Positions 1 to 11,489 of a DNA stretch of 64,000 nt are shown one piece after another (position 1 is the stretch's first letter; each line of letters begins with the position of its first letter). Origin of the DNA: Acestrorhynchus altus (lineage: Eukaryota > Chordata > Actinopteri > Characiformes > Acestrorhynchidae). The stretch lies in NCBI GenBank assembly GCA_034509495.1, contig CM067521.1, positions 24,890,540 through 24,954,539 of the forward strand. Reading direction: 5' to 3'. The position numbers and the translations under genes are program-made. Below the pieces are notes generated by a model that was not told the origin of the DNA, did no database searches, and saw nothing but the letters and a program-made list of their open reading frames with translations.

Positions 1-8
1 AACCCAAA

Positions 9-65
9 ATGATGCAGCTGCTGATCGTGACTGTCCTGTGCGCCTCAGCCGTGGGAACCTCGGTG
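9..65 (+). CDS. First coding exon of a type I cadherin (signal peptide)
   Basis: Two ATG codons in tandem (9-11 and 12-14) open a 19-codon stretch reading MMQLLIVTVLCASAVGTSV, a typical hydrophobic secretion signal with small residues (A-S-A) near a possible cleavage site. It ends exactly at a strong GTGAGT splice donor (66-71) in phase 0. Alone this would be weak evidence, but the cadherin prodomain exon at 5167 also begins in phase 0, and splicing the two gives a signal peptide followed by a prodomain, the usual layout of classical cadherins. The first ATG is used as the start; the second is equally possible. Only eight bases upstream are visible, so promoter and 5' untranslated region lie outside the window. 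Confidence 0.7.
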
Positions 66-1410
66 GTGAGTCTGAATTGAAACTGTATCCAGAGTCTGAT
101 GACGTTTAAACATCTAAGAAGAAACAATGTATCTGTTTGTTGTTGCTTTGAGTTACATTGTACCCGCCTTTGAAGCTGGGCTGGGCTTTAAGACTGGCTT
201 AAAAGTGGCTGTAGAAGCAGTTTAGAGCTCCTGCAGGAAAGCAGGTGTGGAAGGTCTGCAGGCAGGAACTCCACAGTGCAGAGGATGCGGCTGTGCTGCT
301 GATGCTGGGGATGCAGCCTGCTGCTTCTCTGGGGAACATCAACCCAGGCTGCAGCTGATTCCCGACCTGTCGACAGAAGTGTTGCATTGCAGCTTCAGTG
401 CCCCTGGCTTTGCATGGCTTTATCTCAGCTGTAGGATGTGCTTGCAGCTTAATGCCATGATCAGAAGCCCATACATATCTAAACATGCTTCTAAGCATGG
501 GGTTGGAAGTGCGCTGGAATGAATAGAACGGAGTGACGTTGTGCCACAGCACAAGCCTCCTCGGCAAATATCGAACGGCTGGGAATCAGCCCACGTTGGA
601 TGTGACTGATACTAATTCACGCAGCGATGACCCACTTGCAAATGAAATCCAGAAGAACGTGTTTCATTTCCATGGTGGGTGGCAATCGTTCTGCTGGGAA
701 CGTGGACGTGGGAGCACGAGAGGACGGCCAAAGCATTGATTTATTGATCGGTGGATTGATGGCGTCACTTTTCTATTAAAAGTTCCTATACTTGAGCTTG
801 ACCCTCCTAAGCCTCAAGTCTCCAAAGCCCTTCAATCTGGGAGTGGAATAACCTACACGTGACCCGTCTAATCATGCCCTGCCTCCACAGTGAGAGTTCA
901 CCAATCAGACGCAATCATACACGTACATATCGCTCCACACACCACGGGTCCTACAGTAGATGCTCCTGTTGGAATGGACTCCAAATCTGAACGTGTGGAT
1001 GAACTTGTGGTCTCTTCAATGAGGCCCTGCTTTGCCAAAGTAAGACTTTTCCCGAAACCTTACCTGACACCTTGTGACCATCTGTTAATTATCCCGAACG
1101 AAGCAACGTCTGTTCATTTTTCTCAGGAAGGATTTTCACCAGCGACGTGGAATGGCACTGCAGGCCACTGAAATAGATGAGGCTGCATTCTTCCTTAAAC
1201 CCCTGCTTTCTTTCTTCCCGTCTTTATGCCTCAGACCTGTCAGCGCGTCGAGCCGTACATTCCTCACTCAAGTAACTGAAGATTAGCTGCATAACTCTCC
1301 ATTTATTTGCCTAATAAGCCTTGCAGTCAGTGTACTGAACCTGCTCATTTGGGTGGATGGAGTTACTGAATACCATTGTATGGATGATATTGGTACCTGC
1401 AGACCAGTCC

Positions 1411-1530
1411 TTTAACACTCCCCCTCCAACTCTGAAAGGCTTGTTAATGAGCTGATTAGTGAGTTGGGAGCATGGACTGCTCTAAGATGTGCAGGGTGGG
1501 GGTGCCCCCAGGACCAGGGTGGAGATATAG
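1411..1530 (+). repeat. Old interspersed repeat, copy 1
   Basis: The segment reads from a run of aacactcccc through cttgttaatgagctgatt to gtgcagggtgggggtgcccc and caggaccaggg. The same order of words (acttgttgatgagctg, then aaaatgtgcaggatcagg) recurs near 28.7 kb, and I know it as a common fish repeat whose class I cannot name. Non-coding. Confidence 0.5.
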
Positions 1531-1918
1531 ACCACTGTAGAACAGATTATCATCAAGGGGTCCCAGATAGGTTCAATACAGAGTAGTCATCCATTCTGGT
1601 CATCAAACCATTTACTCACCATTCCGATTAAAATGCATTCCGTCTGTTTCCGTCTGTCACAGTTCACTAAACCAGGGCCGGTTTTAGCTGCAGTCTGCTT
1701 CCTCTTGACTCAGTGTGAAACGCATTCGTGTTTCTACATACACAGACGATGTGAACGTTATAGCGGTAGATTGAGTCCGTGGACCGTATCGGTCATAAAC
1801 GCTCGCTGTATGATGTCCCCGATCAAGACATTTCGCCCCTGAACTGAGATTAAACTAGTCTATACCGATCCATTAACATATGCCTGACCAGAACATCACT
1901 CATTTCTAGTTGGTAACA

Positions 1919-2245
1919 TCACACATGGTGGAAACCACAGGATTATCGAATCCCGGGTCATGCTGCTTGGCATCGGTAGCTGGAGTCCGGGTGAGCGAAA
2001 TTTGTCATGCTCTATTTGGGTGTGTAGATGGCGCTCTCTCCTCACATCACAACTGGAACAATGCGGGTCAACACGGGCGTCTTTTAGCTGCTGTGTCAGA
2101 GGTGAGGACCCGACGCTTTCGTCTGAGTTCATTGGCTTCCCAGCTGTGGGGCAATGGCGGTCGTTTGAAAAGAGGCAAGGCTGACTTTATGGGCATCAGA
2201 GGAGACGCATGCTCGTCCTCATCCTCTAATGACGGGAGAGAATTG
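1919..2245 (+). repeat. tRNA-derived SINE, family B, copy 1
   Basis: A B-box-like motif (gattatcgaatccc, 1941-1954) is followed by a body that reappears in reverse orientation near 40.6-40.8 kb, including cccgggtcatgctgcttg and gtagatggcgctctc. The 3' part (gaggagacgcatgctcgtcc) resembles the tail of tRNA-derived SINEs in fish. Overlapping reading frames on both strands here (74 to 122 codons) are shadows of the repeat. Confidence 0.55.
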
Positions 2246-2410
2246 AGTTCAGTAATTTCTATAACTACAGTATATTGATTGGGTTTTAGAACAACCAATA
2301 TGGGTTCTGAAACATTTGACCGGTAGTGGACATAGATTAGGGAATGGCATGTTTTTAACCAAGAGATGACATCACAGCGTGATGACCGTCAAATTAATTT
2401 GTTTTACTGG

Positions 2411-2629
2411 TTTACAGTCGTCCACAACATTATGACCATTATCAGCTTCACTGCAGTTCATCATATCTGCTCTGTGGTGGTCCTGTGGGGTCCTGATCAT
2501 TGAAGATCAGGGTGAAAGGAGGAGAATAAAGGAGAGAATCAGATGAACTACAGTCTATAGAAGTACACTGTGTGGTCAGTGCAGAAACAAGGAGGTGGTC
2601 ATAATGTTGTGGCTGATTGTAAACCATTA
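2411..2629. mobile_element. Short inverted-repeat element (MITE), family M1
   Basis: The ends are inverted: tttacagtcgtccacaacat at the left, and the reverse complement of ttgtggctgattgtaaa at the right, both running into cattatgaccat on the inside. About 215 bp long, with no coding capacity. Related sequence is found at 13.50-13.68 kb (reverse) and 59.50-59.58 kb. It resembles a very common otophysan repeat whose end reads like cataatgttatggctgat. Confidence 0.55.
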
Positions 2630-2651
2630 CTGGTCAAAAGTTTCAGAACCC

Positions 2652-2673
2652 ATATATATATATATATATATAA
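2652..2673. repeat. (AT)n microsatellite
   Basis: About eleven AT units, 25 bp beyond the right end of the M1 element. Confidence 0.9.
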
Positions 2674-3754
2674 AACTAACCAGCAACTTCAGCCATTCTG
2701 TTTTATAACACAAAGCCGTCTGTGAAGTAGGACACTTTGTAGAGACATCTCTTATAGAAATATTATTTTTCATCAGCCGTCCATTCCCAGTGTTAACACC
2801 GTGGAAAACCACTGCAAGTTTCGCGATATGTTTAAATTCCCAAATCCACATCATGGATTTGGTAATGAATCTTTGACCTGCAAAGATGTCGTCACAGTGG
2901 CTCATTTTGAGTTTAAACCCTGACCGTTAGTGTTGTACTGTCCTAATATGAGACATTTACAGTTTTCATAAATACTTCTGTCAGTTTCAAGTTATTTCAG
3001 TGACCGTTGTGGGGTTTTTGTCCTTTAACGGAAAACATCTAATATCAAATTCCACTCTGTCGTTTTTCACTGACTCAGCAAACTGCACTGGTGCCATGTT
3101 ACCAGAGTCCTTCTTATACCTTCTTTATCTATAAATCTATATCTGCTATATATACAGGCCTGTCACAACCCATGTATCATGATCATGGATATGAATATTT
3201 CTTACTAGTACGAGTGTAATGTTCTCCGTTCACACATCTCACTCTTCATTTTCATAGATGTGCAGTATATATGAATATTACTCATTAACGTTTGTCCAGG
3301 ACTTGTATTGATATGTTATTCTTCTGTGTGTCCGGTTAGGGGTGGACAATATATCATAAGTATCAGTATTATGGCCTGGAATCGCCATGGATCTCCTGAA
3401 TTGAATCGATAACGATTCACAAGGTGTTTCTGAAGTGTTTAAAATCAGCTCCATGAACTGCAGCACTAAAATATACTACTGGACTGATCAGCTGTTTATT
3501 ATAAATCGACTCCTACTGATCCTCCTCGAAATCAACTCAAAATGAAGCTGTTCTGCACGGCCGGTTTTCTCCAGACGGAGGCGCTGTGAGAAAGTGTTGA
3601 GGCAGGTCCAGCTGAGAATCATTAGCTGCATCTCCAAGCTCTGAGCTCAGTGTGAAAACAACCCTTTCAGCACAAAAATGGGCTTAAACGTGTTTCGTCA
3701 GCTCGTGATCCCCCAGTAAGAGCTGCTGGACCTGCAGTTACGAACAGCTGAATC

Positions 3755-3925
3755 TCTTCAGCCTTGGTTCCTTTCAAGGTTCCTTCCTCCTAGTCTGAGG
3801 GAGCTTTTTCTTGCCACTGTTTTGCCCACTGGCTGCTCATTTGAGACTCGGATCTGGATTTCTGGATTTGTGAGACTGCTTGTTGTAAAAAGTGCTTTTT
3901 AAATAAACTTTGATTAATTGATTGA
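3755..3925 (+). mobile_element. 3' tail of a LINE retrotransposon
   Basis: The text passes from ggttcctttcaaggttcctt through gagggagctttttcttgcca to tgttgtaaaaagtgcttttt, then aataaactttgattaattga. This closely follows the 3' untranslated end of a widespread fish LINE that terminates in short TTGATTGA-type repeats. No reverse transcriptase is left here; 5' truncation is normal for LINE copies. Confidence 0.6.
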
Positions 3926-5166
3926 AATAAATGGGTGAGTTTTCGTCCTACAAAGACGTGCTCTGAACCCTCTTCTTTAAATGAAAATTATTCAAGTCTT
4001 TTGGTGAAATTTCTGTTGGATGAATCAAACAAGATCAATCTCAGTTTTATATGAATTTTATATCAAATTGATTTCAATGGAAAACACATTTCTTGACCCT
4101 TAATATCGTTATATCACATTTACTACATGAATAAGCCTTTTGTGTGGAAATGGAGGGACGACTCGTTTTAGCTTCAGGTCCCTTATTATGAGTCGGTCCA
4201 AATACTGGCCACTGTGTTCAGTTCCTCTCTTTCCCTTCATCAATGAATTTGAAGAAATTCCAAAGAATTCCCAAGGAATTCCTGGTCTACTCAAAATGAG
4301 GAGAACTAGGTGTTGCTCCTAATTGGCCAAAATTGGGCAGCTGTTTGAATCTGCGTATGATGGATGCCTTTAAACTACTGTAGAAACATTGCAATGAAAT
4401 AAATATAAAATTACCGTCTCACACTAAATGGGGTTTCAGTGACTCAGCAAACTGCTCTGCATTATGATTTTTTTCTGTCTACAAAAACCTGTATAAAAAT
4501 GAGATATGCAGTTAGATATTTAATGTTCAAATGTACGGCATGCTGTGTTTGTCATGTGACTAATAAAGACTTGAATATTATTCTGTGCAGCTGTGGCTGA
4601 AATGGATCTCTGTTGTGCTTTATGAATTCAGAATTAAAGAAAGTAAAGCTCTGTGCTGTACTAACATTACGCCAAAACATCTGACCTTCACAGCGGCCAG
4701 TGCTTCGTAACTATCACCAGCTCAGCAGCTGTATGAGTGAACATCATCAGCTTCATTCAGTCCACTTTGTTGCTTAGTAACGAGACTCAAAGTTACATCC
4801 TGGTCCATATTCGGCTCCTGTAGTGAGATGAGACGTCGCGCCTGAATGGCTGACGTACTCAATAGTGCCCTTAAACATAAACAGGGGGTCAGTTTCGGCC
4901 ACAGCCTTCGAGGGTTTCATTCTGTTGTATCGGGTTTGATTGCATTTCAATATCGTTTTTTAGCCACATCGGTCAGCCCTAGCCCCGCATGGTCAGACCT
5001 CTGAAAATGAAACGTGACTATATTGTACAACTGCTGGAGGCCAGAACCCTCTACTTAAAGCTTGATACAGCTTTCTGGAGCCCTGGACTCCTGTGCACTC
5101 ATATCAGTTTTCCTAACTGCTACCCATCTCCAGCATTTCACAGCCAATAACGTCTGTCTTCCCCAG

Positions 5167-5275
5167 GGGAGTCCTGGAGGTCCAACCGTGGATCCGTGCA
5201 GACCTGGATTCTCCCAGAGCTTCTACACAGTCTTTGTCTCGCGGGAGATGCTGCACGGCCAGAGCATTCTCAAAG
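5167..5275 (+). CDS. Second coding exon of a type I cadherin (start of prodomain)
   Basis: A pyrimidine-rich acceptor (tctgtcttccccag, ending 5166) precedes 36 full codons plus one base, and a GTAAG donor follows (5276-5280). The translation contains CRPGFSQSFYTVFVSREM and then LHGQSILK. A Cys-x-x-Gly-Phe start, a Tyr/Phe about nine residues after the Cys, and Gly-Gln-x-x-Leu before the exon end are features of the N-terminal prodomain of cadherins 1, 2, 4 and 13. The phase 0 acceptor, phase 1 donor and cumulative length of 55 codons plus one base match the exon 1-2 structure I know for that family. The dangling G suggests the next residue is Val, as in classical type I members, whereas T-cadherin has Leu there. 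Cadherins are calcium-dependent cell adhesion proteins; the prodomain is removed before they act at the surface. Which paralogue this is cannot be settled from 36 residues: cdh4 or cdh2 preferred, cdh1 or cdh13 possible. Confidence 0.8.
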
Positions 5276-5320
5276 GTAAGAGCCTGCAGTGCATTTAATG
5301 ACTCCGGCACGCCTGTGAAT

Positions 5321-5340
5321 GTGTGTGTGTGTGTGTGTGT
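5321..5340. repeat. (GT)n microsatellite
   Basis: Ten GT units, 45 bp downstream of the exon 2 donor. Confidence 0.9.
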
Positions 5341-5344
5341 CTGC

Positions 5345-7600
5345 TTCAGTGCTCTACGATGGAGCTCTCTGCAACAGGTCCGTGCTTTTGCATATGTTTT
5401 CTCTTGTGTCCCCCTGTCTCTCTGGCGTCCCTCCCTTCCTCCCTCCTGTTAACACAATATGAAAACGCTGTTCCTAAAGGGAGCTGTCATTTCTCACAAG
5501 CTCCGTAAAATCTCTTGTGATGATTCTACGCACTGCATGCGAGACGTCCATGCATATTTGAAGGCTGAGTTTTTTTTTTTTTGCAGCAGCAGCGCGGGAA
5601 AGCGGTGGCGCTAATTTGCAGCATCAATAAAGGCCTGTCTCTTCCACTGATCACAATGAATATGCATAGAATTCTGCTTTTATTCGATTATCAGCCAAAA
5701 CAAGACTGTCTAGAAAAGCATAATCCACCTTAAATGAGCAGTTGAGAAGCACAGCTGGCTACAGTGGAGCAATTTAAGTCTTCCGTTCGTCTCCTGCTGT
5801 GTATATTTGCTGGTGAATCCCCCCACCGTCCCCTCCCTCCCACATCCCCGGCGTCCTGCGTGTAATACAGTTGCTCTATTCTTCTGCCGTCTTTTCAGTA
5901 AGACTCTAGCCTTCCATTTATTCACCCAATCTCTTTTCAGCGCTGTGTTTCCATTGTGCGCGCTGGTGTGTTGTCCCAGTAACACTGGAATAAGCTTTAT
6001 CTTGTGGATTTGCTATGCTGGTATGCCTGAAAAGAGACGGATGAATTAGGAGCGGAATGAAAAAGGAAAAGAGAGGGAATTGTACTGGCGTACACAAAAC
6101 TGTCCCAACTAATTATATGGTCTGCCTTCGGAGATGGAATCAGTTGATGGCTTGGTCATTTCGGTAGGGTGTGCTCCGACTTTGAAGATGACTGTTATTA
6201 GTGCAAGCAAATGATGTACCTCGGATTCTTGTGGTTGATGGCTGAAAATGTCAGGCCGATGTCAATGTTTTGTCCATTTCACGCAGCCCTGCGTACTGTA
6301 TAGTATTATAGATCTGGCCATAATAGATTTCTTGAGGCCAGCGTTAATACTCCTTTCATTGCGTGAGGATAGGGGTGGTGTCCTGAAAGCGTACGGTGGC
6401 TATCTGCGGTTCTGTAGAGTCATTCTAGGCCGCAGTGCTGTAGTCTAGGCCTCGCGGGTCTTTGATTAATGTGCAGGAGCTCTTCTGGGGGAAGGGTGAT
6501 GTTTTCAGGGGAGCAATGGTAATAGGGGAAGAGGTTTGTCTCAGGGACTGCGATAATAACTGTGCTGCATAACCCAGAACCGTCACAGGGGAGAGTAATG
6601 GACCTGATGGTGTACAGTGAGGGAACGTGCTGAAGCCTGTAAGCGAACGCACTCTTGGAAATGAATCTATAATCGGCAAGAATGGCATTTTAAAACGGAT
6701 TAACGCAGCGATTCTCCAGCCCACTCCCAGCAAAACACACCGCGCACGTCTTTGTTCCCCGATATAACATCCGTGACTCAGGTTATCAGGCCGTTGCCGA
6801 GTGTGTCACGAGTTGAGTCAGGCTTGGTAGAGCCGTGACAAAAGACTGGGTGCACAGATTTACAAATCCATGCTTTTAAACTGACGTGTGATTTATAAAT
6901 GATTTCGGATTCCAGCTGATGCTCGGGCCGTCCAGCGGAGACTGTGTGAAAGAGTTTCTTGGTGTTCTCCAGTGACTGCTGAGTAGGTGACGCTTAGCCA
7001 AGTCAAGCCATGTGGACTGAATGGGAAATGACTGCTCCACTGCCACCAGCCTGGTCAGGGTCCTGTCAAGCTGTTGGACCTCATTTGCCTAATGTATTCA
7101 GGCTTTTCTCCCGACTCATTATCTTGTACAGACTTGAATACGCCCATGCAGGATGTGTGTATACTGTATTCTTTTAGAGGTGGCTGGGTCTGTGTGGGTA
7201 TGTCAAAGGCAAAAAAAGGAGCCTATTATTTATTTAAACTCTACAAACTTGGAAAAAAAGAAAAAAAAATCAGAAATGTGTCCCCCGGTGTCCTCTATTC
7301 ACGTCCTTTGTGAGCTTGCCTGAGGAGATTTGCTTCTGGCTCTCAACCTCATTCGGAATAGTTCAATGCCATTCAGTATAAAGAGATCCTTCTGTTGTCA
7401 GATAGACTTGAAGGCACATGAACTGTCATCAAGAGACGTGTCGAACTGTTTTCATATTGGCCTTTAGAAGAGTTCTATCTTCTAAATGCTGAATTTCAAC
7501 CAGCAGAATAAAGTAGGTCATGGTTTTGCAGCGTATATAAGATAAACTAGGGTAGCTGTTAAAGCGCTGTGTTAGATAAGCTATATAGATCTATATATAT
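5345..7600. other. Intronic sequence, no element recognised
   Basis: No gene, RNA or clear transposon was found. A T-run and unique-looking sequence lie at 5570-5700 (for example aatatgcatagaattctgct). An A-rich patch lies near 7250-7270. The reading frames (60-102 codons) have no familiar protein content. Confidence 0.5.
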
Positions 7601-7604
7601 AGAT

Positions 7605-7788
7605 AGTCCTCTGCATTTATCCCACCCACACACCAGGGGGCAGTGAGCACACGTGCCCGGAGTGGTGGGCAGCCCTGTTCACTGCAGATGGGGGGTTCAG
7701 TCGTGCCCCGCCAGTTCAGGGAAACCGAACCGCCAACTTTCCAGTCACAAGGCTGGTTCCCAAACCACCAGGCCACGGCTGCCCCCTC
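7605..7788 (-). repeat. tRNA-derived SINE, family A, copy 1
   Basis: Read on the minus strand the sequence begins ggggcagccgtggcctggtg, an A-box-like start, followed by a B-box-like ggcggttcggtttccc, then gagcacacgtg-type words in complement, and ends at gataaatgcagaggact. The same plan is found at 38.5 kb (minus), 56.1 kb (plus) and, as a fragment, at 27.0 kb. The overlapping frames of 76-95 codons are shadows. Confidence 0.65.
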
Positions 7789-8029
7789 TCGTGTTCGCTC
7801 CGAAACCCTGTGCTCTGATTCTGACACCAACACCTGCTATCATCGTGATGCCAGTTCTGCATGTAATGCATAGGAACTCTAAGCTGGCACCGGGGGGCTG
7901 GGGGTCTGATGGGTGGGCCACTCTCTGTGCCGTGAGATAAAGCGTGAAAAATAAAGGAGTATTCCGATGATTACACGCTGGGGTGTAAAGCATCACCTTT
8001 CATGAAGAGCTGAAACAGGCCCCTTGGAG

Positions 8030-8031
<2 letters not shown>

Positions 8032-8093
<62 letters not shown>
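8032..8093. repeat. (GA)n microsatellite
   Basis: About 30 GA units with one interruption (gaca) at 8074. Confidence 0.95.
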
Positions 8094-8530
8094 GCCCACT
8101 GACGGTCACTTTAGGACAAATTGATTTGAGCTTCACTTCCTCTCTCCTGGATAGTGGCTTTTAAAGGCTGCTGTCAGAACATGTTCAGAAGAACATGGCT
8201 GATGCTTTTCTTTTCAGCAGTTAACCCTTCAGTACCTGCTCTAGTGCTTCTGGAGAACTGAGGTCAGTGGCATTGGTTTGCAAACTTTTGCAACCCTTGG
8301 CCCACATAGTTGACCACAAAAGCTCCAGTGGCCAACAAGCCGTTTTAAACGACCTGATAATCAATGGAGCCTATCATATTTTGCTGGACTATATTACCAC
8401 ACAATGTAAAGGCCACACTAAAAATATCTGAAACCTCTGTTTGTGCCGTTTATTGATATTTCCATGGAAAGAGGATGTTCTACTTCCACTGACCAGTCGA
8501 CCAAGTTCAGAATATAACACACTTTATTTC

Positions 8531-8665
8531 TGATCAGAGAGAGGGGGCGGGGCTGATGATCAACCTGCATACAGACTCTGACTGATCAGAGAGAGGGGGC
8601 GGGGCTGATGATCAACCTGCATACAGACTCTGACTGATCAGAGAGAGGGGGCGGGGCTGAGGATA
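8531..8665. repeat. 52-bp tandem repeat, about 2.5 copies
   Basis: The word tgatcagagagagggggcgg starts at 8531, 8583 and 8635, an exact 52-bp period. Each copy carries a GC-box-like core, gggggcggggctg. The third copy breaks off after ggggctgagg. Non-coding. Confidence 0.9.
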
Positions 8666-9881
8666 TCACTGACCCAGAAATTGGAAAATGAGCAAATTAC
8701 AGAATACAAATAATAAATATCTATCTAATCATTACAAATAACTCAGTCTTTCAGCACTCGATTTCCTACAGGATGTCTGAGCTGTAAAGTGTTTTCAGTC
8801 CTTATAAGTACAAAGAAACAGAGGTTGTAGGTGTGAGTAAATTTTTGATCGTGGTCACATTCATGCAGATTTAATTTTACTTAATTCTCACATCTTAGAT
8901 GAAGAGAAATTTGAGGATCTGATCGGTGTGGTTTGTGTCTCCTGTAAATACATTTCAAAATGTTCGTGTTTCTAAAGCGTAAAGCACGAAGCTTGAGTTC
9001 CACCAAAGAACCTCACTTTCTTCTTCATCTACAGCAGCAGTTCAGAAGAAAGTTCCTACTTGTGAGACAAAAGTTGCCATTAGTCCTACCCTCGACTGTG
9101 TGTGTCTCTCTCTCTTTGTATCCACCCCCAGTCCTGCTGAAGCTTCAGCCGTGTCCTGAGAGCAGCCTCATTAGCCAGGTAACACATCTTTCTCCATAGC
9201 TGAGCTCTGCTCTGTAGGTTCTCATGGATTGGGCCTCTCAGAGATGCTCATTAGAATGGCACTGCTGGCGCCCCTGTTTTCCCGGCGTGTACAAACACAG
9301 CAGGGTTAAGGGCCTTCTTCACCTCGAGTGACTTGTGGAGGTGGAGTTTGCCTGTTTGTCTTCCCAAGCTTACTGCTGTAAACTCTTTCTCATGTGAGCC
9401 CAAGCTCTAAACGCGGTGATCTGCAGGACCGGAATTCTTCTCGTACGCTGATCCTGCAGCGCTTAATGCCATCTGAGTCCCTCCAATACAGGTTTTACGA
9501 GTATGATATGCATTAATCTTTAGTTAAATGAAATACTGATTCCACAATGTCCACTGGGTTTACTGACCTTTATGACGACTGGTGAAATATCCCTCACAGT
9601 CGACAGGACTTCAGCGTGGTTGTGGACGCCGGTGGGAAGTAAGCAGTGTGTTTTGGAGGCTACGCTTCGTACGAGGCAGATGTCGACTCTGTGAGCAAAT
9701 TTCCATTCCGTGTTCAATGGTGCTGTTGACACGTACTAGTGCCAGAATTAAGCTGCATCATTTAAGGTGGAATGTAAAATTAAACGTGAACACATGGCTG
9801 ACTGTCTTCATCTACATCCAGTGTTTACTTTCATGCTGTTTTTATTGGTAATTGATGGCACTCGTTCACATTGAGTCACAC

Positions 9882-10040
9882 ACCAGTATACGCTACTAGA
9901 TTACTCTCAGAGTCGGTCAGACCGAGTCTCTGACCAGTATACGCTACTAGATTACTCTCAGAGTCGGGTCAGACCGAGTCTCTGACCGGTATACACTACT
10001 AGATTACTCTCAGAGTCGGTCAGACTGAGTCTCTGTCCAG
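9882..10040. repeat. 51/52-bp tandem repeat, three copies
   Basis: Copies start at 9882, 9933 and 9985, each with accagtatacgctactaga or a one- or two-base variant and then ctcagagtcgg...gaccgagtctctg. Copies two and three differ from the first by single-base changes and one inserted G. Confidence 0.9.
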
Positions 10041-10044
10041 TTTT

Positions 10045-11485
10045 GCCTCTCTGCTCAGTTGTGCCTCCTCAGGCCTCAAGACGTTTCATAAAACCGTGGT
10101 ACAATGACGCATCTCATTATGCAAATCAATCAGCCAGTGTCCAGTGTCCAGGTCACTCCTTTGCTTTCTAAAATTACTTGCCAACTAATGAACTGCAGCC
10201 ATGCATCATATTCTGTCTGTAATAGGGGGAGAAAATTGAATTTCTGGACATATAACAGGTTTGGGTCATGTTTAGATGTTGCGTATGCTGCTGTTGATGA
10301 GCGCCAGCTGTTTTAACACTAGATGCATTGACTGATGGGTGATCTGACCGTCAACCTCTTGTCCGGCGATAAATCACTACTCGCTGCTGCCTACACCGTT
10401 CAAACTGCTTTCGCTCCCTATGGTTCGGAAACCACAGTTACAATATCCGATCTTCCCACACCTCATCTCTCTTCATTCCAAAGCCTTGGCTGCAGGTAGG
10501 ACAAGTTCTCAGTAAGACTCCTCCCGTGTAGCTATTGGTCACTACGGATCAGTCCGAGTAGTCCGATGAGGCTCAGTGGTGGAGTCACCAGGAAGGTCCC
10601 ACCACTTGCACTTGTGCTACATTTGTGAGGGGACCTAAATATGATCTTCACCTCCTTAGCTGTTGGTTACTGAGGGCCCCAAGGATGCATCAGTCGGCCC
10701 CAAACATAGGCCGAATTTCTCGCTGGTCACTTTGGAATGGCTCCAGTCCGGGATTTGGAAAGCAGCTTTAGATATCTGTGGATTTATGTGGGGTATATTA
10801 ATTGTGAGATCGATAGAAGCGTAGGTTAATAATGAGTGCCGTAACTGAAGCCCTGTGGCGGGGTTTGGCAGGATCTTCCTGGAGAATGTGATGACTGTGT
10901 GTCCATGGCCAGTTTTTCCTCGGATGAGAATTTTCCAGTCAGCAGTGTAATCAGGAGGATGTCTAATGGACAAACCTGGGAATAAAAATGTTGAGTTGAG
11001 GAAATATTATTTCAAGTGAGAAGGACTCCAAGAGTGACGTCAAGGCCAAAGTGGAAATTGATATTCATGAAGAGCGATTAAAGCGGCCGCATTAAGGCCT
11101 TCCACGTGCCCCAGCTGGACCTCCAGTAGAGATAACTCCACCCGAGGTCAGTTGGAGTGTTTTCTCTCTCCTTGTTTCTCTCTTTCTCTGCCTTCACACC
11201 ACTTGCTTCATCAAAGCGCAGCCTTATAATGCAGCCGAATTCATGTGCGATTGGATTTTCTTGTTAAAGGCAGACTCTTCACCTCCGTCTTTATGTCTGT
11301 GTGTTCTGTTGGTCCAGGCTGTTGAGGTGAACGTCTCTGTTTTTTCAGACCAAGGCCAGGCTGGTGCCATGAGCTTCTTGAAAGCTGCTTCTGTACTTCA
11401 CAATAACTGTAGTGAGCAAAAATCATATCTGATATATTTTAACTGAATAGCGATATAACACCATGTTTATTCTAAATTCTAAATT
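10045..11485. other. Intronic sequence, no element recognised
   Basis: No gene or clear repeat was found. Around 11040-11110 the sequence is unique-looking and contains a NotI site (gcggccgc). The 105-codon frame on the minus strand near 10.7-11.0 kb shows no known domain. Confidence 0.45.
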
Positions 11486-11489
11486 TTAG

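Larger units (their letters stand above)
66..5166 (+). other. Intron 1 of the cadherin gene
   Basis: The 5.1-kb intron runs from the GTGAGT donor at 66 to the CAG acceptor ending at 5166, with a pyrimidine tract just upstream of the acceptor. It contains a SINE, a MITE, an AT microsatellite and a LINE 3' tail, listed separately. The stretches 72-1400, 2674-3750 and 3930-5100 show no gene. Around 3340-3450 and 3180-3260 the sequence resembles old AT-rich interspersed repeats. Short reading frames here have no recognisable protein content. Confidence 0.7.

Noticed and set aside
5323..5508. Possible extension of exon 2 coding sequence past 5275
   Set aside because: A clear GTAAG donor ends the exon, and the continuing frame soon stops and then enters a GT microsatellite.
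7767..7778. A-box and B-box motifs that might mark a functional tRNA gene
   Set aside because: No cloverleaf can be folded around them, and the same unit recurs at other sites with a SINE body, so it is a SINE.
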